A stretch of DNA of 53,982 bases from Herpetosiphon giganteus (GCF_016907925.1 NZ_JAFBCZ010000038.1:1-53982), one strand, 5' to 3'; positions 1 to 8,695 are shown, numbered from the stretch's first letter. Numbers and translations are program-made. The notes: generated by a model from the sequence alone, not told the origin.

Positions 1-126
1 TGAAGGATGAAGGATGAAGGATGAAGGATGAAGGATGAAGGATGAAGGATGAAGGATGAAGGATGAAGGATGAAGGATGAAGGATGAAGGATGAAAATTC
101 CCCGTTTTTATCGATCCTTCATCCTT
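1..126. repeat. Heptanucleotide tandem array with inverted tail
   Basis: Thirteen perfect copies of TGAAGGA occupy 1-91, and the array probably continues left of the window. An inverted 13-base copy (ATCCTTCATCCTT, 114-126) pairs with 80-92 around a 21-base loop. The transcript could therefore form a long hairpin 25 bases beyond the stop codon of the leftward esterase gene. The unit length of 7 is the same as in the other intergenic arrays of the window. No coding function is visible. Confidence 0.95.
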
Positions 127-151
127 GTTTGAGTCTATGAATTTGAGGTTA

Positions 152-1141
152 CTACTGCTCAAGCTGATGCTGTTGCATAAATTCCCAAGCAGCGTCGGCG
201 GCATAAAAATCACGGTTTTGGGGATTCTGGCGCTGATTCACGCGGGCTGCTTGCTCTAAACTTGGCCAGTTATGACCACCACCATCAATCCGATAGAAAC
301 GAACGAGGCTATCTTGGTAGCTATTAATGGTAACTGTACTGTTGTCTGCGGGATAAACATCAGGTAGTTGGCTGATGCTTGGGGCCGTGGTTATGCCTAG
401 CATTTCAAGCCACAGTTGGATGGTTGCTTCGGCGGAAAGCACCATGCCTTGCTTACTCTCGCCAGGAATATCAATTGCGCCACCTGCATACGGCATAACT
501 GGGTCGGCAGTGCCAGCCAAGAGCATCAATGGCGCAGGTCTTCCAATCGCTGTGCATTGGCTATTTTGAGCCATATACCCAGCGCTACCAACCACAGCTG
601 CAATCCGGTCGGGTAATTCGATCGCAAGCCGCAGCGCCATCATTGAGCCATTCGAATGGCCAGTCGCATACACACGAGATTGATCAATTGGATACGCTTG
701 GGCAAAATGGTCAATTAAGCTCCTGATAAATTGCACATCATCGCTCGTCGAAGGATTATCCCAATCAGCGCGGCAATCGTTCCAACGCCGATTCATGCCA
801 TCAGGATAGACCACGATAAAGCCATACTGGTCGGCAAGCGTGTTCCAACGGCCTTGGGTGGTTAAATTCATGGCCGAAGCGCCTGCGCCGCCGCCGCCAT
901 GTAACATAAAAATCAAGGCTGCTCCAGCTGGGTCTAGTTTGGCTGGCAGATAATAGCTAAAATGGCGAGTTTCCCCAGCAACGAGCAAATCTTCTTTGCT
1001 GTGGATTGTGCCTTCGGGATTTACTGTGCTTGGTTGACTGGTTGAGTTGGGTTCAAGCGTAGATTGGCGATTCACGCGACTACAACTCAGTAGAATAATA
1101 CTTAACATAACCAAAATTGAAAAACGCAATAAACGCTGCAT
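152..1141 (-). CDS. Secreted esterase lipoprotein, PHB depolymerase/LpqC family
   Basis: This is an alpha/beta-hydrolase of the polyhydroxybutyrate depolymerase / feruloyl esterase (LpqC, CE1-like) family, probably cleaving ester bonds outside the cytoplasmic membrane. The 329-residue form starts MQRLLRF, has a hydrophobic signal segment and the lipobox LLSC with the lipidated Cys at residue 20. An oxyanion-hole motif HGGGGAG, the nucleophile elbow GHSNGS and a late GGGHNWP histidine motif are visible. An ATG 13 codons upstream (1180) is possible but has no clear ribosome site. The chosen start has AAGAGG 12 bases upstream, slightly far. The substrate cannot be told from the sequence. Confidence 0.88.
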   Translation of the reverse strand: MQRLLRFSILVMLSIILLSCSRVNRQSTLEPNSTSQPSTVNPEGTIHSKEDLLVAGETRHFSYYLPAKLDPAGAALIFMLHGGGGAGASAMNLTTQGRWNTLADQYGFIVVYPDGMNRRWNDCRADWDNPSTSDDVQFIRSLIDHFAQAYPIDQSRVYATGHSNGSMMALRLAIELPDRIAAVVGSAGYMAQNSQCTAIGRPAPLMLLAGTADPVMPYAGGAIDIPGESKQGMVLSAEATIQLWLEMLGITTAPSISQLPDVYPADNSTVTINSYQDSLVRFYRIDGGGHNWPSLEQAARVNQRQNPQNRDFYAADAAWEFMQQHQLEQ

Positions 1142-1253
1142 TTGCTCGATCAACCTCTTAGCTAAAAGAATGAGTTTCATCGTAGCAAATGCTTGCTTGC
1201 TGCAACATCACCTCTATAGGCGATTGTTGTATCCACTGAGCCAAAATTCATGC

Positions 1254-1295
1254 TTGACAAACTGGAAACTCAATATACAATATATCTAGTATAAA
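1254..1295 (+). promoter_or_regulatory. Promoter of Rrf2 gene with overlapping operator
   Basis: TTGACA (1254-1259), a 16-base spacer and TACAAT (1276-1281) form a near-consensus housekeeping promoter. Directly behind the -10 box lies TATCTAGT (1283-1290) followed by ATAAATT, covering the expected transcription start. The same TATCTAGT word recurs twice upstream of the next gene (1760-1767 and 1814-1821), so it is probably the binding site of the Rrf2 protein and the gene is probably autorepressed. Operator identity is inferred. Confidence 0.7.
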
Positions 1296-1310
1296 TTATT
1301 GCTGAGCATT

Positions 1311-1730
1311 ATGAGTTATTCACTGGCGTTTTCGCAGGCAATTGCCATCAGCCTCTACATCACCTATAAAGTCGAGGAACATTGCTACGATTTCGTGCCA
1401 ACCCACGAAATTGCCGATTTTTTAGGGATTGCCAAGCCAAGCGTGGTCAAAGTTGTCCAAGCCTTGACCAATAATGGCCTGATTGAAACCCGTGAGGGTT
1501 CAAAAGGTGGTGTGCGGCTTACCCGCGCAAGCACAGCGATTACCCTGTTGGATATTTTTAATGCGATTGAGCAAGCGAAGCCCTTGTTTCGCGTCAATAT
1601 CACCTTCAAAGAGCAAAAAGAATCGGCGCTCGCTGCTCGTCAACGTATGCTCGATAGTTTTCAACGCGCTGAGGATGCCATGAAACGCGAGTTGCAAGCG
1701 GTTTCTTTGGCCGATCTTTCGATCGATTGA
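1311..1730 (+). CDS. Rrf2-family transcriptional regulator
   Basis: This 139-residue protein is a winged-helix DNA-binding regulator of the Rrf2 family. The typical helix-turn-helix and wing run from THEIADFLGIAKPSVVKVVQ to LIETREGSKGGVRL, about residues 32-77. The three-cysteine [2Fe-2S] ligand set of IscR/NsrR is absent: the only Cys is near residue 24. It therefore more likely answers a small molecule or thiol signal than an Fe-S signal. The ATG at 1311 was chosen over a TTG at 1299 because the family start matches. Repeated TATCTAGT sites at its own promoter and before the following reductase gene suggest it controls both. Confidence 0.88.
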   Translation: MSYSLAFSQAIAISLYITYKVEEHCYDFVPTHEIADFLGIAKPSVVKVVQALTNNGLIETREGSKGGVRLTRASTAITLLDIFNAIEQAKPLFRVNITFKEQKESALAARQRMLDSFQRAEDAMKRELQAVSLADLSID

Positions 1731-1740
1731 TTTTTTTGGG

Positions 1741-1823
1741 ATAAACTAGCTCTACTTTGTATCTAGTTTATTGTGTTCGCCATGTTTTTTTATTTGAAAC
1801 TCGATAAACTATTTATCTAGTTT
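1741..1823 (+). promoter_or_regulatory. Two inverted-repeat operator candidates before the reductase gene
   Basis: Site one is a perfect 9-base inverted repeat, ATAAACTAG (1741-1749) and CTAGTTTAT (1763-1771). Site two, AAACTA (1806-1811) and TAGTTT (1818-1823), repeats the same half-site. Both match the word at the Rrf2 promoter. Site one could alternatively be a weak hairpin after the regulator gene, but it lacks a U tract and has a 13-base loop. The pair fits binding by the adjacent Rrf2 protein (inference). Confidence 0.6.
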
Positions 1824-1843
1824 GTTAATTGAAAGGAACTCTG

Positions 1844-2863
1844 ATGAGTAAACGTGTGTTGGTCACTGGCGCAAATGGTCATTTAGGCTCGGTGTTAGCC
1901 CAAAGGTTGGTTGAACAGGGCTGCGATGTGCGGGCAAGCGTGCGTAATCGCAGCCAAATCAAGCCCGAGCTTGGCTACGAGCAGGTGTATGCCGATTTGA
2001 TGGATATTAATTCGTTGCAGCAATCCTTGGTTGGCATTGACACGCTGTATCAAGTGGCTGCAGTATTCAAACATTGGTCGCGCAATCCGCAGCGTGAGAT
2101 CATTCAACCCAATGTTGAAGGCACGCGCAATATTCTGCGGGCAGCGGCACAAGCTGGGGTCAAACGGGTGGTGTATGTCAGCTCGATTGCGGCGGTTGAT
2201 AAAAATAATCCACAGCGCCAAATCCCTGCTGATGAAACCACATGGAACCAATATACCTATGGCAATCCCTATTATCAATCGAAAATTGCCTCGGAACAGC
2301 TGGCTTGGAAGTTGGCGCAGGAATATGGTCTGGATATGGTAGCGGGCTTGCCGGGCACAATTATTGGCGACCCCAATGGCCGTACCACGCCATCGCTAGG
2401 CATTTTGGAGCTTGTGTTGAGCAATAAACTGCCGCTTGACATCAATATGGATTTTAATTTCGTTGATGTGGCTGACGTTGCCGAAGGCTTGATTGCCGCT
2501 GAGCGCCAAGGTCGATCTGGCGAACGCTATATTTTGGCCAACGATCAATCATTGCCCTTGCGGCGCTTATTTGAAATTGGCCAAGAATTCAACCCTAAAA
2601 TTAAAATCCCAATGCGGGTTTCCAAAAGCATTACGCGCGTTGCCGCTGGCATGATGGAATTGCTTGCGAATCTGACAGGGCGTGAGCCGCTGATTTTGCG
2701 TAGCCAAGTGGGCTTGTATTGCGGAGTTGAACAGCGCTTATCGATTGCCAAAGCCAAGCGCGAGTTGGGCTATAATCCGCTACCTGCGGTCGAAGCAGTG
2801 CGCAAAACCTTTGGAATTCTCGCCCAACAAACTCCCAACCAAGTTGCCGTAGGCCAAGCGTAG
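1844..2863 (+). CDS. NAD(P)-dependent epimerase/reductase (extended SDR)
   Basis: This 339-residue extended short-chain dehydrogenase resembles dihydroflavonol-4-reductase/HpnA-like proteins. The Rossmann motif GANGHLG is at residues 9-15, right after RVLVT. The serine of YVSSIAAVD and the YYQSK motif supply the catalytic Ser, Tyr and Lys. A GAAAGGA ribosome site ends six bases before the ATG, which decides this start over the upstream TTG at 1829. It lies 113 bases after the Rrf2 gene and behind two copies of the putative Rrf2 operator, so its expression is probably controlled by that regulator. The substrate is unknown. A C-terminal variable domain of about 120 residues would bind it. Confidence 0.85.
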   Translation: MSKRVLVTGANGHLGSVLAQRLVEQGCDVRASVRNRSQIKPELGYEQVYADLMDINSLQQSLVGIDTLYQVAAVFKHWSRNPQREIIQPNVEGTRNILRAAAQAGVKRVVYVSSIAAVDKNNPQRQIPADETTWNQYTYGNPYYQSKIASEQLAWKLAQEYGLDMVAGLPGTIIGDPNGRTTPSLGILELVLSNKLPLDINMDFNFVDVADVAEGLIAAERQGRSGERYILANDQSLPLRRLFEIGQEFNPKIKIPMRVSKSITRVAAGMMELLANLTGREPLILRSQVGLYCGVEQRLSIAKAKRELGYNPLPAVEAVRKTFGILAQQTPNQVAVGQA

Positions 2864-2912
2864 TTTGCCGAGACGTGGTGGCAGTTGGGTTGGCTGCCAC
2901 CACTGTTTGCAA

Positions 2913-3938
2913 TTAATCGCGTTCGACGATTGTGTTGCGCAAGATGCCAATCCGTTCAATTTCTAGCTCGACCACATCGCCAACTTCGAGCCATGGGCCT
3001 TCGCCGCGGGTGGTTTCGAGCAAGCATCCAGTGCCAACCGTGCCAGAACCAATAATTTCGCCTGGCAGCAGCGTCACATCACGCGAGGCATGGGCAATTA
3101 ACTCGCCCAAGGTGTAGTAAATATCGGCAAACGAGCCACGCCCGCGTTCTTCGCCATTAACCCGCACAACCATTGCCAAATCGTAGCGGCCATCGCCCAG
3201 CGCTTTATCCTCAATTTCGTCGAGCGTGATCATTGCTGGTCCAAACGAGGTGGCAAAATCTTTGCCCTTGGCTGGCCCCAAGCCAACACTCATCTCGCGG
3301 GCTTGAATATCGCGCGCCGACCAATCGTTCATAATCATCAAGCCAGCAATATAATATTCGGCCTCATCTGGCTCAATATCGCGGCATGGCCTGCCGATAA
3401 CCGCCGCAATTTCCAGTTCGTAATCAAGCTGGCTGGTGCGCGGCATCATCACATCAGTATCTGGCCCAACGACCGTGGTCGGATTGCCAAAGTAAAAAAC
3501 TGGCATATCGTACCAAGAATTCGGTACGTCGCGGCCATGTTGGGCGCGAATCTCACGCACATGGTGCTCGAAAGCATAGAAATCGCGAATGGTTGGGGGT
3601 TGGGGAATTGGCGCTAATAAACGCACGCTATCTGGTGGGTAAATCACAGTTTCGCCGCCCAGTGAAAGCATGCTATTGATCGCATCGGGATCATCCCATT
3701 CGATGCCATCGCCGTCACCACCAAGCACATCAACAACTGCGGCAACGATCTGGATTGCTGCATCGATGCCAAAGCCATCGGCTTCATGTTGAAGCATGCT
3801 CATCAGCGACCAATCGTGGGGCAGATCCTCAAAAACCAATGCTGCTGCCGCTTGCAGATCGATAATGCCCATTGGCAGCCAAGCCCCGGCTCGAGCCTCC
3901 GAGCCTTCGCCATACCGTCGAAATGAAACAAATTTCAT
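2913..3938 (-). CDS. Fumarylacetoacetate hydrolase family protein
   Basis: A 341-residue enzyme of the FAH family, which hydrolyses C-C bonds in beta-diketo acids or isomerises/decarboxylates related catabolites. The metal-binding acidic motif DYELEIAAVIG and the downstream MNDWSARD motif are present, as is the late GSGTVGTGC segment. The length and N-terminal extension resemble bacterial fumarylacetoacetase-like proteins rather than the short acylpyruvase. It is convergent with the reductase gene and stands alone, with no aromatic-degradation genes nearby, so the precise substrate cannot be assigned. Only a weak GGGGG run precedes the start. Confidence 0.87.
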   Translation of the reverse strand: MKFVSFRRYGEGSEARAGAWLPMGIIDLQAAAALVFEDLPHDWSLMSMLQHEADGFGIDAAIQIVAAVVDVLGGDGDGIEWDDPDAINSMLSLGGETVIYPPDSVRLLAPIPQPPTIRDFYAFEHHVREIRAQHGRDVPNSWYDMPVFYFGNPTTVVGPDTDVMMPRTSQLDYELEIAAVIGRPCRDIEPDEAEYYIAGLMIMNDWSARDIQAREMSVGLGPAKGKDFATSFGPAMITLDEIEDKALGDGRYDLAMVVRVNGEERGRGSFADIYYTLGELIAHASRDVTLLPGEIIGSGTVGTGCLLETTRGEGPWLEVGDVVELEIERIGILRNTIVERD

Positions 3939-4298
3939 AAAAAGCCCCCGTTAATTGTGTTTCAATTATAGATGAAGTGTTAGAAGCGAGAACATAGAAC
4001 TGGGGATCGGTTGTTGGGGATTGGGGATCGGGGAGCAGGGATCAGGCTATAGGCTTTTGGCTAGCGGGATGTTGCGGTTCTTGCGTGGCTAGGTTTTTAA
4101 CGCAGAGCCGCGGAGCAAAGGATGAGGGATGAGGGATGAGGGATGAGAATTTGTGGCTAAAAAAAGACCTTGGCGATCTTCGCGCTCTTCGCGGTTTCGT
4201 CTTTCGTGGAATTCGTGGCTAAAAAACTTAACCTTCGCGCTCTTCCGGTTTCCAGTCTTCGTGTTCCTTCGTGCTCTTCGTGGATCAAAAATTGTACC
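3939..4298. repeat. Word-repeat intergenic region before CHAT gene
   Basis: No gene is visible in this stretch. From 4002 to 4071 the DNA reads as ten consecutive 7-base words (GGGGATC, GGTTGTT, GGGGATT, GGGGATC, GGGGAGC, AGGGATC, AGGCTAT, AGGCTTT, TGGCTAG, CGGGATG). A GGATGAG array of four copies lies at 4120-4147. From about 4163 the motif TTCGCGCTCTTCGCGG and relatives, ending in CTTCGTGGATCAAAAA, give 9-base words. The same words recur in other intergenic regions of the window. Confidence 0.85.
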
Positions 4299-4299
4299 C

Positions 4300-4329
4300 T
4301 TGCCCTGACAAGATCTTTCAGTGTATGAT
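4300..4329 (+). promoter_or_regulatory. Candidate promoter of CHAT gene
   Basis: TTGCCC (4300-4305), an 18-base spacer and TATGAT (4324-4329) lie just after the repeat block and about 40 bases before the chosen start codon. The -35 box is only a partial match. Confidence 0.4.
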
Positions 4330-4369
4330 GCTGCTAGTTTCGCACCTTAGCGCCATGGAGTTGTTGCTG

Positions 4370-5875
4370 ATGAGTAGTTATGCCGATTTTGAGCTGACGA
4401 TCAATCCAAAAGATGCTGAACAGAGTTTTGTTGTGCATGGGCGAACAGCTAAGGGGATGCAAGATAGTGATAGCTTGATTTTGCCCATCGATGATCCACG
4501 CTATCAAGCCTTTCAAACAGCGCTTGACTATAGCACGCCGCTAACCGAAGATCAGGTAATTGATTTTGGAATTGTGCTCTACGAAACATTATTGAAGGGC
4601 AAGATTTGGGCACTATTTATGGCTGCCCGCGATGCAGCACGCTCGCAAGGTCAGTCGCTGCGAATCAAACTTAACATTGATGCGAATAACCCTGCCTTGG
4701 CTACAATTGCGACAATTCCTTGGGAATTTGCCTGCGATAATGCTGGCATCCCTTTGGCAACAGATCACTCGATTTGCCGCTTTTTGAGTTTCCCCGAAGC
4801 GCTTCCAGTGCTTAATTTAGGCCAAGAAAAATTGCGAATTGCCTTAGTTGGGGCCTTACCTGCCGAAATTGCCAGCACCCATCCGGTTGATATTCAAGGC
4901 GAATTGGCGGCAATTCAGCATTCATTAGCGCCATTGGTCAACCAAAATCAGCTTGAAATTATCGAAGAAACCCAATTAACTGCCCCCAAATTGCAACGCT
5001 TGCTTCGCGAACAGCGGCCTCATATTTTGCATTATGTTGGCCATGGCGATTTTCAAGGCACGACGGGCGCATTAATTCTTGATGATGGCAATGGCAAGAA
5101 ACATCTTACAACAGCTCGCACCTTGGCAATGCTCTTGCGCAATAGTTCCGTCCATTTAGTTGTGTTGAATGCCTGTAAAACTAGCACTGTTTCTTCGACG
5201 GCCTTGTTGCGTGGCATTGCTCCAGCCCTGATGGCGGCCAATATTCCCGCAGTGGTGGCGATGCAATCGTCAATTTTGGATACAGCAGGCAAGGCCTTTG
5301 CCGAAGAATTTTATCGGGTTTTGGTTAGCGGTACGCCAATTGATGCCTGCGTCGCTGAAGGTCGTAAATCGATTATTACCTATGGTTTTGGCCAGTTGGA
5401 TTGGGGCTTGGCGACGCTCTACATGCGGGCTAGCGATGGTTTGCTCTTTACGCCACCAAGTATCTCAGGCCCGAGTAATCAGGTTATTGCCTCAACCAGC
5501 GATCCGATCTCGCCAGCAGGCAATAGCGTCAGTAATCTGGCTGGTAGCGGCAATACCTATAATGGCGCTGTTAATTTTGGCACAATCCAAGCTGGGCATA
5601 ATATTCAGGGCAATACAATTAATGGCGGCAATATTGCAATTGGCAATACAGTTCAGGGCAATTTGAATCAAACAAATACGCCAAATCAGCCAAATAACTC
5701 AGATTTGGATAATTTAAAACAACGCTTAGCAATCAAACAACGGAATTTGCAAACTATCGAGAGCCAGATTGAAAGTTATGGCATTAAAATCCCGGTTTAT
5801 CTCGTTAATCAACGTAATAATCTGGCTGATGAGATTGAAGCGCTTAAGCGTGAAATTGCCGAATTGAGCCGCTAA
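4370..5875 (+). CDS. CHAT-domain (caspase-like) protein with glycine-rich repeats and helical tail
   Basis: This 501-residue protein carries a CHAT peptidase domain, about residues 130-365. The caspase-type dyad is intact: His225 in HYVGHGDF and Cys269 in LNACKTS. After it comes a segment (about 393-440) of short repeats of the form G-N/H-x-I-x-G (AGHNIQGNTINGGNIAIGN), which looks like a small beta-solenoid. The tail (about 445-501) is a predicted helical hairpin/coiled coil. CHAT proteases with such repeats and adaptor-like tails are known from bacterial conflict and programmed-death systems; this role is inferred. GGAG at 4357-4360 selects this start. A longer reading from 4271 would run into repeat DNA. 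It overlaps mobA by one base (TAATG), probably only a positional link. Confidence 0.88.
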   Translation: MSSYADFELTINPKDAEQSFVVHGRTAKGMQDSDSLILPIDDPRYQAFQTALDYSTPLTEDQVIDFGIVLYETLLKGKIWALFMAARDAARSQGQSLRIKLNIDANNPALATIATIPWEFACDNAGIPLATDHSICRFLSFPEALPVLNLGQEKLRIALVGALPAEIASTHPVDIQGELAAIQHSLAPLVNQNQLEIIEETQLTAPKLQRLLREQRPHILHYVGHGDFQGTTGALILDDGNGKKHLTTARTLAMLLRNSSVHLVVLNACKTSTVSSTALLRGIAPALMAANIPAVVAMQSSILDTAGKAFAEEFYRVLVSGTPIDACVAEGRKSIITYGFGQLDWGLATLYMRASDGLLFTPPSISGPSNQVIASTSDPISPAGNSVSNLAGSGNTYNGAVNFGTIQAGHNIQGNTINGGNIAIGNTVQGNLNQTNTPNQPNNSDLDNLKQRLAIKQRNLQTIESQIESYGIKIPVYLVNQRNNLADEIEALKREIAELSR

Positions 5876-6486
5876 TGCCAATTGATTTAAGCTGTGTGAT
5901 TATTGCTGGTGGCCAAGCGCGGCGCTTTGGCAGTGATAAACGCCGCCTGCGCTTGTGGGGCGAAGCAGGTCCAACCCTGCTCGAACATACGCTGGCAGTT
6001 GCCCAAACTGTTTGCGCGCAGGTTGTCGTGAGCCTCAATGATCCCAGTGCTTGGCCCGAATTAGGTGTGCCCTTGGTGCAAGATCGTTATGCCAACGCAG
6101 GCCCATTGGCTGGAATTGTGGCTGGCATGCAGCATTTTGCCAGTGAATGGACATTGGTGCTGGCCGCCGATTTGCCCTTGCTAGCAACGCCGTTTTTGGC
6201 TGAATTACTGGCCCAACCACGCCATGGCTTGGCGGTCGTGCCCCAGATCCAAGCAGTTGATCAGCGTCATGCTGGCTGGGAACCGTTGTGTGCGCTCTAT
6301 CAGCGGGCAGCCTTGCCGTATTTTGAGCAAGCGTTGGCTGCTGGCCAGCATCAATTAATCAGGATTATTGCTCAATTGCCGCCCCAAATTTGGCCGATTG
6401 CCAGCGCTAGCCCATGGCTGCAATGTTTACATAATCTCAATCGCTTGGACGATATGCAGCAACTAGCGGCATTTAAGGTACTATAG
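5875..6486 (+). CDS. mobA: Molybdenum cofactor guanylyltransferase (MobA-like)
   Basis: This 203-residue nucleotidyltransferase would attach GMP to molybdopterin to make the MGD form of molybdenum cofactor in the cytoplasm. The N-terminal signature IIAGGQARRFGSDK at residues 8-21 is the MobA/IspD nucleotide-binding loop, and LAADLP around residue 100 is the metal-binding Asp motif of this family. Length is normal for MobA. Its ATG shares a base with the stop of the CHAT gene, so translation may be coupled. No other molybdenum genes are in the window. A related NTP-transferase of other specificity is possible. Confidence 0.82.
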   Translation: MPIDLSCVIIAGGQARRFGSDKRRLRLWGEAGPTLLEHTLAVAQTVCAQVVVSLNDPSAWPELGVPLVQDRYANAGPLAGIVAGMQHFASEWTLVLAADLPLLATPFLAELLAQPRHGLAVVPQIQAVDQRHAGWEPLCALYQRAALPYFEQALAAGQHQLIRIIAQLPPQIWPIASASPWLQCLHNLNRLDDMQQLAAFKVL

Positions 6487-6510
6487 CCAAAATGTTAGTT
6501 GAGGCGTGTC

Positions 6511-7866
6511 ATGCAGCGTGTGGCTTTTTGCACTCCGGTCAATCCAGTTGAATCGGGCATTTCGGATTATAGCGAGGAATTATTGCCCTACTTGGGGCAG
6601 TATGTTGATTTAACTGTCGTGGTTGATGATGAGGTTCAGCCAACCAATCAACAGTTAATCGCCACGCTGCCCGTTATCCGAATTAGCGATTTAGCCAAAC
6701 AGCATGCGCGCCAACCCTTCGATGCAATTATTTACCACATAGGCAACAGCCCCGCTCACAGCCGCTTTTGGCAGAGTTTGCAGCGCTTGCCGGGGATTGT
6801 GGTGCTGCATGATTATGTGTTGCACCATTTAATGCTTTGGCATGCAGCCAATCGACTCAAAAATTTGGCCAGCTATCGCCAACAAATGCAGCACTATTAC
6901 GCTGAACAGGGCCTACAGCTGGCCCAACGCATGGAGCGCGGCCAGCTTGGCGATGCAGTTTTTGATTTTCCGCTGTCTGAGCCAGTGATTGCCCAAGCAA
7001 GCAGCTTGATTGGCCATAGCAACTATGTGCTTGAACGAGCACAAAAGCAACGCCCCGATTTGGCAACCTCACTCGTGCCAATGGGCGTGCCGCTTTTGCC
7101 GCCAGCCGATCGTTTGGCCGCTCGCCAAGCGCTGCAACTACCCGCCGAGATTCCAATTTGGGCTAGTTTTGGCCATATCAACCCCTACAAACGGATCGAA
7201 CAGGCCTTGCACGCCTTTGCCCAATTTCGCCGCAGTTACCCCGATGCGCGTTATATGTTGGTTGGCAGCGTCTCGCCAAGCTACGATCTTAAAGCATTGC
7301 TGCAACGCTTGCAATTAGGCGATAGCGTGCAGGTGACGGGCTATGTTGATCACGCTGATTTTAATCGCTATGTCGCTGCCGCCGATCTTTGCTTCAATGG
7401 GCGCTATCCTTCTGCTGGCGAGACTTCGGCCAGCTTGCTGCGCTTATTGGGCGCTGGGCGTGCCGTGTTGGTCAGCGATATTGCTACATTTAGCGAATTG
7501 CCTGCTGATGTGGTGGCCCATGTGCCAGTTGACCGCGATGAAGTTGGCTTGATTGCGGCCTATGCTGAGCGTTTATGGGCCGATGTGGCGTTGCGCGAAG
7601 CTTTGGAGCAGAATGCACGGCGCTATGTCGCCGAAAAGCATAATCTGCCCTTGGCCGCGCGGGGCTATGCCGACCATCTAAGCAAGGTTCAGGGCTGGCC
7701 GCGCTTAGAAATTCAACGTGAACCATTATGGGATCTGAATCAGGTCACGATCCAAACCTCGATTCCGCAAGTGATTGGCCACAAAGCGGCGCAACTTGGC
7801 TTGGTTGATGCGGATGCGCCGTTGCTTGATCGCTTGGCTGCGCGCTTGCGGAATCTGTTGGCATAA
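6511..7866 (+). CDS. Glycosyltransferase family 4 protein
   Basis: This 451-residue enzyme has the two-Rossmann (GT-B) layout of family GT4. The C-terminal half includes SFGHINPYKRIEQAL (acceptor/donor core), VQVTGYVDH and PSAGETSASLLRLLGAG, which contains the donor-binding acidic motif followed by VLVSD. GAGG six bases before the ATG supports this start over the TTG at 6499. It lies 24 bases after mobA. It converges with a carotenoid gene, so a role in glycosylating lipids, carotenoid or cell-surface polysaccharide is possible but unproven. Confidence 0.87.
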   Translation: MQRVAFCTPVNPVESGISDYSEELLPYLGQYVDLTVVVDDEVQPTNQQLIATLPVIRISDLAKQHARQPFDAIIYHIGNSPAHSRFWQSLQRLPGIVVLHDYVLHHLMLWHAANRLKNLASYRQQMQHYYAEQGLQLAQRMERGQLGDAVFDFPLSEPVIAQASSLIGHSNYVLERAQKQRPDLATSLVPMGVPLLPPADRLAARQALQLPAEIPIWASFGHINPYKRIEQALHAFAQFRRSYPDARYMLVGSVSPSYDLKALLQRLQLGDSVQVTGYVDHADFNRYVAAADLCFNGRYPSAGETSASLLRLLGAGRAVLVSDIATFSELPADVVAHVPVDRDEVGLIAAYAERLWADVALREALEQNARRYVAEKHNLPLAARGYADHLSKVQGWPRLEIQREPLWDLNQVTIQTSIPQVIGHKAAQLGLVDADAPLLDRLAARLRNLLA

Positions 7867-7868
7867 GC

Positions 7869-8672
7869 TCAATTGGTTAATTGATCATACTTCCAATGCC
7901 AGCGGGTTTGGCGTTGCTGCAAACGCCAGCCAAATCCGGCGAGCAGCAATAAACCCAATGTGCCTGCGGCCAGCTGTTGATGGGTCAGATTCACAATCGT
8001 AAACAAGGCCAAATTCAGCAAATAAATTGCGATTGGCAACGTTAAGCTCGCAGCTTCTGCTGGCTGATTAATTGGTTTGCGACACAGCGCTTCGGTTGCG
8101 AGGGCCAAAATCAAGGCCAAGACCCACCACGCTATAAAATTGGCGGTTGGAATGCCAAAGATCGGGCCTGATTCAAGCCATGTCCAATAGCGGTTGATAT
8201 AAACGGCGACTGGCTCGATCACCAAATCAAACAACATTGCCAAGCTAGCAGCCCCAAGCACTCGTTGCCAAAACCCCGCCGTGGGCATCAGCATGCGGCT
8301 CAATTCGAGTGCGCCTGGCACAACCAACAACCATGCAAACGGAATCGCCAAGGGCACAACGCCCAAAATCTCTGGCAGCAGCACGCCGTTATATTGATAT
8401 GCGCCGAATGGCCAGCCAGTCGTCACGCCGAGATGCTCGGTTAGCCATGAGCCAATGCCAATAATGCCAGTGCTCAGCCAGCCCATGTTGCCGTAGCGTT
8501 GAATTAACCACCAAGCAGCAAGCCCGCCCGGCACAACCAGCATCAAGGTTGCCATAAATTCGCCGCCAGCAGGCACAAGGTCAAACGCCAATAAAGGCAC
8601 ACTCCAAGCCCAAACAAACAAATAACCTACCCATAACCAATGTCCAAGGCGTAAAGTAGCCACAAAGTTCAC
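7869..8672 (-). CDS. cruF: Carotenoid biosynthesis membrane protein, CruF/DUF422 family
   Basis: A 267-residue, very hydrophobic protein with about seven transmembrane helices belonging to the DUF422 carotenoid 1',2'-hydratase (CruF / bisanhydrobacterioruberin hydratase) family. The diagnostic motif GVTTGWPFGAYQY lies around residues 82-94. The enzyme hydrates the psi-end of linear carotenes such as gamma-carotene so the hydroxyl can then be glycosylated. Its stop lies two bases from that of the convergent glycosyltransferase gene. No other carotenoid genes are in the window. Family assignment is firm and exact substrate is inferred. Confidence 0.82.
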   Translation of the reverse strand: MNFVATLRLGHWLWVGYLFVWAWSVPLLAFDLVPAGGEFMATLMLVVPGGLAAWWLIQRYGNMGWLSTGIIGIGSWLTEHLGVTTGWPFGAYQYNGVLLPEILGVVPLAIPFAWLLVVPGALELSRMLMPTAGFWQRVLGAASLAMLFDLVIEPVAVYINRYWTWLESGPIFGIPTANFIAWWVLALILALATEALCRKPINQPAEAASLTLPIAIYLLNLALFTIVNLTHQQLAAGTLGLLLLAGFGWRLQQRQTRWHWKYDQLTN

Positions 8673-8695
8673 CCCTGAAATAGTAAAATCGTCTC

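Noticed and set aside
1-91. CRISPR array
   Set aside because: The unit is 7 bases with no spacers; it is a simple heptanucleotide array.
4271-4369. Longer start of the CHAT protein
   Set aside because: The extra residues would be encoded partly by repeat DNA and no ribosome site precedes 4271, whereas GGAG precedes 4370.
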